A stretch of DNA of 24,610 nucleotides from a virus. The stretch lies in IMG/VR virus record IMGVR_UViG_3300045970_000580, positions 1 to 24,610 of that record, one strand, 5' to 3'. A model generated the notes under the pieces. That model searched no databases, was not told the DNA's origin, and was given only the letters and a program-made list of their open reading frames with translations. This document shows, piece by piece, positions 1 to 5,094 of the stretch; position 1 is the first letter of the stretch, and every line of letters begins with the position of its first letter. A program made the position numbers and the translations under genes.

Positions 1-586
1 GTGCCAAAGCTGCCATGATTTCTGCTTCTACATCTAAACCATGCATTGCTTGAGCATCTTGAGCAGCTTCAAAAGTCCAACGTGCTGATAATTTGCGCGA
101 TTTAGCTTCAACAACTTGTTTCAAGATTTGAACGTTAATACGTTTACCAGGAACGCCCTCAAGAGATGCAGTAGCGTCAGCGCGGCCAGTAGATGAACTA
201 CCGGAGTATGCAGAAGCAATCTTGAATGGGGACAATGCTTCGTCTCCAGCTTGTGTACTTGTTGCGTATGGTGAGCCGTCAGTCATGTTATCTGCGTAAC
301 GTACACGTAGAGTATGGATCTGAGCAACTGGACCAGTCATTGGTTGAACACCAATAATCTCGTTCGCAATAACAGTCGGCATAACTCGACGGATAACTGG
401 GAGGATAACGCGATTAAGTGTTGCAACGTTTGCAGCTTGTGTTCCGCCAGCAGTAGCATTTTCTGCCAAGTGCTTGCGTGTGTTTTCTAATATTACTGAC
501 ATTGAAGAGCGACGGGAACCTTGTAAACCTTCCAACAGGGCTTCTTTGGTTTCATTCCAACGGCCTTCTAATAGATTTTGTGACAT
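1..586 (-). CDS. 23: Major capsid protein gp23, N-terminal part (cut by window edge)
   Basis: Forms the hexameric lattice of the phage head. In T4 it is assembled on the gp22 core and its N-terminus is cleaved by gp21. Read from an ATG at 584-586, the frame stays open to base 1 (about 195 codons). It begins MSQNLLEGRWNETKEALLEG and contains the stretch NRVILPVIRRVMPTVIANEI, followed by a TGPVAQIHTLRVRYADN-type segment, all characteristic of T4-like gp23. The start is supported by the strong ribosome binding site AAGGAG (596-601), ten bases upstream. It is the last visible gene of the minus-strand head operon, only 23 bases after the gp22 stop, the same gp22-gp23 order as in T4. No separate promoter is visible in that gap. 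The C-terminal portion lies outside the window. Confidence 0.95.
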   Translation of the reverse strand, partial: MSQNLLEGRWNETKEALLEGLQGSRRSSMSVILENTRKHLAENATAGGTQAANVATLNRVILPVIRRVMPTVIANEIIGVQPMTGPVAQIHTLRVRYADNMTDGSPYATSTQAGDEALSPFKIASAYSGSSSTGRADATASLEGVPGKRINVQILKQVVEAKSRKLSARWTFEAAQDAQAMHGLDVEAEIMAALA

Positions 587-609
587 TTTTTATTTCTCCT
601 TTAGATTTT

Positions 610-1920
610 TTACTTCAGCCCTGCTAATCGTTTAATTTCGAATACATTATCTGATTCGTATTGAACGTTTGGTTTAGCAGTTTTATCGCCCGACACCACT
701 TTACGATTCTCACTCAACACAGTAACTTTTGATTTATCTGTTGATTTAGTTTCATTTAGTACTGACGGTAGATACTTGTCATATACAGAACGCAGTTTAT
801 TGGTCTGTATACCTTCGAGTAATTCAGACATCACATTTGCTTTGTCTTTGCTCAACGGTTTTAGCAACTCGGCTATGGTTTGCTTACGTTGTGCTGATTC
901 TCGAATAACTTTTACTTCTCGGTCTTTTGCTTCAACTAACTTAGATGCCTTAACAGCAATAGATTTAGCTTCTTCTAGTTGACGATTCTTAGCTTTAACC
1001 AATGAACTCAATTTTGCAATTTCCTTATTTTCATTCAGGTGTGTTGCAGTAAATTCACCAGCAAATGCTTCGAACAATCTTCTTCCGAACATATTTTCTC
1101 TTGCTACTTGTATATCTTCTTTTAATTGAGTCAATTCAGACTCTAAACTCTTAGCAACAGCTTCTTTAACAAGTTTAGCGGATTTACTTACAAAAGCAGT
1201 TTGCATTTCTGACATGCGTTGTTTTGCGCCAGCAACCAAGCGTACCTTCGTTTCAACCAACTTACGTTTATCTTGATCAAATTCACCAATTTCGTTTGCT
1301 AGGCTTTCCATTACGAAAGCTTCTAGATTCTTATAACCTTCGTTTTGTACCTTGCGGTCATTTTGAAGTTGTTTAATTTCTTCTGTTAGTTTGGTAACCA
1401 TAAAAGTATTAAACTTGCTACTAGACTCTTTAACAAACTTTTTAAATGCAACACGATCATTTGCCAATTCTTGTTTTTCTTGATTAAACTCTGAAATTTC
1501 GTTAGCTAGGTTTTCCATTACGAATTTTTCTAGTTTTTTAACGCCTTCAGCAAAACCTTTACGGTCATTGCGTAGTTGTTTGATTTCTTCCGACAACTTA
1601 TCAATCATAAATTGATTAAATTTGCTACCGGACTCTTTAACGAACGATTTGAATTTAATACGATCTTCAGTGAGCGCATACTTTTCTTGTTTAAATTCTG
1701 CTAACTCTTCTTGAAGCGATTCTGTTACCATTTTGTCTAAAGCCACAACCATTGTGTTCTTATCATGATCGTAACGGCGGGCGAATTCTTCTCTTAATTC
1801 TGATCTAACTGTTTCACGGGCTTCAGCAAGCTGAGCTTCCCATGCTTCGTTAATTGCAGAGCGAGTGTCTTCGTTAATTATGCCGCTCTCAACCAGTGAA
1901 TTGATGGCGTTTATGGACAT
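610..1920 (-). CDS. 22: Prohead core scaffolding protein gp22
   Basis: Internal scaffold of the procapsid, expected to be degraded by gp21 protease after assembly. The 436-residue protein is charged, almost entirely helical and coiled-coil in character, with no cysteine. The call rests on this composition and on its position between gp21 and gp23, exactly as in T4. It is much longer than T4 gp22 (about 270 residues), and the extra length is partly explained by an internal repeat with a 69-residue period (residues about 64-221). The C-terminus ends in a short conserved-looking segment FEIKRLAGLK. The ATG is preceded by AAAGGAG at a good distance. Upstream lies a 184-base gap that holds a bipartite promoter-like element (2016-2071), so the gene may have its own late transcript with gp23. 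Confidence 0.88.
   Translation of the reverse strand: MSINAINSLVESGIINEDTRSAINEAWEAQLAEARETVRSELREEFARRYDHDKNTMVVALDKMVTESLQEELAEFKQEKYALTEDRIKFKSFVKESGSKFNQFMIDKLSEEIKQLRNDRKGFAEGVKKLEKFVMENLANEISEFNQEKQELANDRVAFKKFVKESSSKFNTFMVTKLTEEIKQLQNDRKVQNEGYKNLEAFVMESLANEIGEFDQDKRKLVETKVRLVAGAKQRMSEMQTAFVSKSAKLVKEAVAKSLESELTQLKEDIQVARENMFGRRLFEAFAGEFTATHLNENKEIAKLSSLVKAKNRQLEEAKSIAVKASKLVEAKDREVKVIRESAQRKQTIAELLKPLSKDKANVMSELLEGIQTNKLRSVYDKYLPSVLNETKSTDKSKVTVLSENRKVVSGDKTAKPNVQYESDNVFEIKRLAGLK
1258..1731 (-). repeat. 69-residue internal tandem repeat in scaffold gp22
   Basis: Residues about 64-221 hold two full copies and a partial third of a 69-aa unit. ESLQEELAEF (67-76), ENLANEISEF (136-145) and ESLANEIGEF (205-214) are each 69 residues apart. 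FMIDKLSEEIKQL (104-116) and FMVTKLTEEIKQL (173-185) are also 69 apart. Each unit is itself two related helices, of about 40 and 29 residues. At DNA level the period is 207 bases. Confidence 0.85.
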
Positions 1921-2015
1921 TTCGACTTCTCCTTTAAATTTACTTCTTTACTACTATTCAGCTACCCGATATATCGTGTTGCTTGAATTCTCTTCTTAAT
2001 CATAATTGCTATAAG

Positions 2016-2071
2016 GTATTTACTTACTAATTAAAAATATGCATGTTTAACGCTGTTTTTGACACTCGTTT
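2016..2071 (-). promoter_or_regulatory. Bipartite promoter-like element before gp22
   Basis: On the minus strand a 17-base motif AAACGAGTGTCAAAAAC (2055-2071) is followed, after exactly 32 bases, by TAAATAC (2016-2022), which matches the core of the T4 late promoter consensus TATAAATAC. The same arrangement with the same spacing occurs at 4721-4776 before the gp67-like gene. It lies about 95 bases upstream of the gp22 start codon and beyond the gp21 stop. The conserved spacing is seen directly; the promoter role is inferred. Confidence 0.5.
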
Positions 2072-2104
2072 TAAATTTATTTTGTACCTTCTTCAATTTA
2101 AGTT

Positions 2105-2758
2105 TTATCGCAATTTTAAATCTTTGATCATTTTCAATACTTCTGTCTGAACATATTTCTGTACTTTACGATCTTGTATTGCTTCTGCAGACATATCATA
2201 TAATTTGTCGCCATGTTTCATATTTCTGAGTCCTTCATAAATGGCTTTTGGGTAGGCTGCAGGAGCGGATGGTTGAGCGACAATATCTACTGTAATTATT
2301 TCAAAATCAGAAACTCTTCCTGTAGATTCATCTACATTACCAGAACCTCTTGACGATACTCCTAGTCTAACACCTGCTTCGAGCATAACCTTGATTATGT
2401 TTCCCATCGGGGTCGGTAATAATTTTAGCTTCCCATATCCATTGGGTCCATCCATATCCATTTCTACAATTTGATGAGTAACTCTGTCAAGATTAATCTT
2501 TAAATCATCTGGATGGTCGCACTCCCCGAGCACCGGAAAATTACCTTTTATTTGTTCGTTGATGGTGTTTACTGCTTTTTTAATTTCGTGAACGGGATAA
2601 ATGCGTTGATTATGATTTCGGACGTCCCCCTGTATAAAAATTCCTTTAAGGTGTAACGTTTTGCCTTTATTTCCAAAGGCATCTTCTGATTCTTCTAAAG
2701 AAACAGCACTTTTGCTAGTTATCGGATTTATGTATTCGTGTAGAGCTATTTTTGACAT
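2105..2758 (-). CDS. 21: Prohead core serine protease gp21
   Basis: Maturation protease that cleaves the prohead core, capsid and itself during head maturation. It is 217 residues, close to T4 gp21 (about 212). Visible hallmarks are GECDHPDD with the catalytic His at 82, GVSSRGSG with the catalytic Ser at about 135-136, and ITVDIVAQPSAPA, where Asp158 probably completes the triad of this herpesvirus-protease-like fold. The ATG at 2756-2758 has AAGGA seven bases upstream. Start codon and ribosome binding site both lie inside the 3' end of the upstream endonuclease gene, with a 13-base overlap. The overlap suggests that the endonuclease gene inserted precisely, preserving gp21 translation. It is followed by gp22, as in T4. 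Confidence 0.93.
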   Translation of the reverse strand: MSKIALHEYINPITSKSAVSLEESEDAFGNKGKTLHLKGIFIQGDVRNHNQRIYPVHEIKKAVNTINEQIKGNFPVLGECDHPDDLKINLDRVTHQIVEMDMDGPNGYGKLKLLPTPMGNIIKVMLEAGVRLGVSSRGSGNVDESTGRVSDFEIITVDIVAQPSAPAAYPKAIYEGLRNMKHGDKLYDMSAEAIQDRKVQKYVQTEVLKMIKDLKLR

Positions 2759-3627
2759 ATAATTTCCTTAATACAATCGGTAAAATTTTCTGTGCTATTA
2801 AAATATTCTTCTATCTTTTCTTTACGTACACCATAAGTACGATTAATAAATTCTGGACGTTTATAATATCCACCACTTAGTATTGTTTCTGCATATTTTA
2901 GATATATTTCCTGTTGTGCTAGGGTCATTTTTGTTATATGTGTTCTATACCCAGATATAACAATTTGTTTCTTTTTAACTGGATCTTTCCATTTAGCACC
3001 AATATTTTTCTTTGCCTCATCTGTATGGTTTTTACCATAGTTGGGGTTCTTACTTCCCGTATAATCTCTATCTGCAATGGCATCCATAAATGACTTATGC
3101 CATTCATCCGACATTTTAAGTCCAAAGTTAGGATTAAGCTCTCCAGCAAATCCTTTATAATCGGTACTATGTCGACCTTTTTCAAGGTATGCATCAAACA
3201 TTTCTTTCCACTTTTCTTTTCCTATTACAGACTCTATACAAGAAATATATTTCTTTTTATTAACTTTATTCATTAATACAAAATCAAAAGTAACTAACTC
3301 TTTGACATCATATGACATATATTCATGTAATGTATAATTAATAAATATTTCAGCAATTTCTTTTTCTGATTGCTTTATTTCTGTAAGAATTACAATATCT
3401 AACTCTCTATCATAATACATAACATCGGGAATCTTACGTTTATTGGAAATAGCAGATTTAAGTGATATAGGTTCGGTTATAAATTTAGTATCCTTAACTA
3501 CATCGAGATACACGCAATAAACATATTCGTTTGTACTACGTGTAAATTGACCTTTATACTCACCACGATACCCACGTTGTATATTACGACGCATTTTAGT
3601 TTCTTCGGGAGTTTCTATTTTCTTCAT
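2746..3627 (-). CDS. Free-standing homing-endonuclease-like protein (PD-(D/E)XK plus NUMOD3)
   Basis: A 293-residue protein that is not part of the T4 head set. The N-terminal part has a PD-(D/E)XK-like nuclease signature: E34, then P67-D68, then E83-I84-K85. The centre carries two NUMOD3-like DNA-binding motifs, NPNFGLKMSDEW (from about 165) and NPNYGKNHTDEAKKNI (about 195-210), typical of phage homing endonucleases. The C-terminus is basic and helix-rich. It sits between the gp67-like gene and gp21, overlapping gp21 by 13 bases, and has a poor ribosome binding site, as selfish endonuclease genes often do. Likely role (inferred): it cuts a head-gene locus in endonuclease-free relatives and spreads by recombination. 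The catalytic family (EDxHD, Vsr-like or another) cannot be settled by eye. Confidence 0.72.
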   Translation of the reverse strand: MKKIETPEETKMRRNIQRGYRGEYKGQFTRSTNEYVYCVYLDVVKDTKFITEPISLKSAISNKRKIPDVMYYDRELDIVILTEIKQSEKEIAEIFINYTLHEYMSYDVKELVTFDFVLMNKVNKKKYISCIESVIGKEKWKEMFDAYLEKGRHSTDYKGFAGELNPNFGLKMSDEWHKSFMDAIADRDYTGSKNPNYGKNHTDEAKKNIGAKWKDPVKKKQIVISGYRTHITKMTLAQQEIYLKYAETILSGGYYKRPEFINRTYGVRKEKIEEYFNSTENFTDCIKEIICQK

Positions 3628-3641
3628 ATACCGTTATTCTT

Positions 3642-3667
3642 GCAGAGCATAATTTAATATGCCCTGC
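3642..3667 (-). other. Stem-loop between gp67-like gene and endonuclease
   Basis: A 10-bp stem with a 6-base loop begins about 16 bases after the gp67-like stop codon. On the minus-strand RNA the arms GCAGGGCATA and TATGCTCTGC pair fully if one G.U is allowed; on the plus strand that pair would be an A.C mismatch, which favours a minus-strand RNA hairpin. No U-run follows, so it is not a classical terminator. It may be a processing or mRNA-stability element, or may dampen endonuclease expression (inference). Confidence 0.55.
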
Positions 3668-3682
3668 GTTGAATAATGTGCC

Positions 3683-4648
3683 TTATTTACGTGCTTTTGT
3701 AGTACGACGTTTTGATTCAATAACACTAGTTTTGTTAGTGTCTGTTTCTTTAGCAGATACTTTAGATACTTTCTCTAATTTGGCTCCACGACCACCGGCT
3801 GTATTAGCGTATGAATCACGTCCCATTTTAGTTTCGCCTTTTGTGTAAGCATTAGATGCTTTCTTTGGGCTTGAACCATCTGGAGAGGCTTCTGAACCGC
3901 CACGTGCGATATTAGCAGAAGTTCCACCAAAGTCGTTTTTACCACCGATTTGTGATGAACGTTTATTTACGGTTGGTTTTGCTCCGGATTCTGAACCAGT
4001 ACCAACAAATTCACCTTCAGATTTTGCGTTAACAGCAGAAACTTTTTCTACATATTCGCGCATTAGATCGGATGGAGATTTACGACGTTGCTCATATATA
4101 CCGTCAGATTTTTCGTCTTCTTCTGACTCATCGTCAAGTTCTTCATCTGAATCCAATTCAGAATCTTCATCGTCAAGTTCATCTTCTGAATCAAGTTCTT
4201 CTGAATCTAAGTCATCTTCTGAGTCTAAGTCTACTTCAGAATCTAAGTCATCTTCTGAATCTAATTCTAAATCTTCACCTTCTTCGTCTGCCATCAAACT
4301 GTCGAATTCAGCTTTCAATTCGTCGATTGCATCTTCCAAATCTAAAACGCGGTCTTCAATTTCTTCACCTTCTTCTGATTCTAAATCTTCATCGGCACCA
4401 AGGTCTTCACCTTCGTCGTCAAATTCGGATTCACCGGCTTCGTCATTTTCGATATCATCTTCATGATCTGAAATATCATCGGCGAAATCATCACCGTCTA
4501 AATCTTGACCAAGTTCATCTTCTTCTTTTAGGCTTTCGTAAATTGTGCGTGAATTGTCGATTACGATTTCGTGAAATAATGCTCTTGCTTTCTTTTGATC
4601 TTCGTTAATGATAAGCTCAATTAACTTTTCATATTTATTTACTGACAT
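3683..4648 (-). CDS. 67: Prohead core protein, gp67 (PIP)-like, strongly acidic
   Basis: Likely internal core protein of the prohead. The N-terminus (YEKLIELIINEDQKKARALF) resembles the start of T4 gp67, a short helical segment of the type 'LIEAIKSNDLVAARKLF' followed by a very acidic tail. Here residues about 40-190 are dominated by Asp, Glu and Ser, with LDSEDDLDSE-type repeats and a short helical stretch (DLEDAIDELKAEF). A basic, Gly/Ser/Lys-rich C-terminal part of about 130 residues ends in RRTTKARK. At 321 residues it is about four times T4 gp67 (80 aa), so it may combine gp67- and gp68-like roles. ATG with ribosome binding site AAAAGGAG. It follows gp20 and an 89-aa gene, as expected for a core gene. 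The assignment is by N-terminal resemblance, composition and synteny. Confidence 0.75.
   Translation of the reverse strand: MSVNKYEKLIELIINEDQKKARALFHEIVIDNSRTIYESLKEEDELGQDLDGDDFADDISDHEDDIENDEAGESEFDDEGEDLGADEDLESEEGEEIEDRVLDLEDAIDELKAEFDSLMADEEGEDLELDSEDDLDSEVDLDSEDDLDSEELDSEDELDDEDSELDSDEELDDESEEDEKSDGIYEQRRKSPSDLMREYVEKVSAVNAKSEGEFVGTGSESGAKPTVNKRSSQIGGKNDFGGTSANIARGGSEASPDGSSPKKASNAYTKGETKMGRDSYANTAGGRGAKLEKVSKVSAKETDTNKTSVIESKRRTTKARK
4120..4275 (-). repeat. Low-complexity Asp/Ser/Glu/Leu coding repeats
   Basis: Degenerate short tandem DNA repeats built on tctgaatctaagtcatctt-like units encode runs of LDSEDDLDSE-type sequence in the gp67-like core protein. The region is prone to length change by slippage. 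The reverse strand shows a spurious Leu/His-rich open frame over the same bases. Confidence 0.7.
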
Positions 4649-4720
4649 GTTATTGCTCCTTTTAAATAATTGGGTAACCTCTTTCTACGTGCAGGTTAGA
4701 TGTGTGAATCTTGTATGCTA

Positions 4721-4776
4721 GTATTTAGTTTACCGGTAAAAAAACTAGCTAAAATCAACGTTTTTGACGCTCGTTT
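4721..4776 (-). promoter_or_regulatory. Bipartite promoter-like element before gp67-like gene
   Basis: Minus-strand motif AAACGAGCGTCAAAAAC (4760-4776), then 32 bases, then TAAATACTA (core TAAATAC at 4721-4727), which agrees with T4 late consensus TATAAATACTA from its third base on. It is the same 17-base motif (one base different) with identical spacing as the element at 2016-2071. It lies between the stop of the 89-aa gene and the gp67-like start, about 75 bases upstream of that start. Function inferred. Confidence 0.5.
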
Positions 4777-4783
4777 GTCTATT

Positions 4784-5053
4784 TTACATCATTCCTCCAC
4801 CATTATCTGCGGCCGGGGCCGCATATTGTTTACTCACCGTTTTTATTTTTTGCTGAAATTCTATTTTTCTAATATCGTTCATCATTCGTAATTTGTTGAG
4901 TTGCCCCAAGGTCAACCTAGTTTTCCGCATATCAGAAAGTTTAAGCGTAGATTGATCTTCTTTATCGGTAGAATAACCTAACGGAGTTTTATCTATGGTG
5001 TCGTTTGGTGCCGAACTTGAATCCATTTCGTATAACAGTTCTGAGATTAACAT
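4784..5053 (-). CDS. Small conserved head-module protein (between gp20 and gp67)
   Basis: An 89-residue protein with a Ser/Asp-rich N-terminal half and a basic helical C-terminal half (RKTRLTLGQLNKLRMMNDIR, then EFQQKIKTVSKQY), ending in AAPAADNGGGMM. Small proteins with an 'RLTL..LNKLR' core occupy the slot between gp20 and gp21 in marine T4-like phages as I recall them; I cannot name a function. The ATG has GAGGA upstream. The gene follows gp20 by 41 bases and precedes the bipartite promoter element of the core gene. It may be another minor core component (gp68-like slot), but this is inference from position only. Confidence 0.65.
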   Translation of the reverse strand: MLISELLYEMDSSSAPNDTIDKTPLGYSTDKEDQSTLKLSDMRKTRLTLGQLNKLRMMNDIRKIEFQQKIKTVSKQYAAPAADNGGGMM

Positions 5054-5094
5054 GATTTTTCCTCGTATAAGTTATTTAGTAAAATTACCAAAAA

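Noticed and set aside
4072-4608. Plus-strand Leu/His-rich open frame
   Set aside because: It is the reverse complement of the Asp/Glu/Ser-rich core gene; low complexity, no ribosome binding site.
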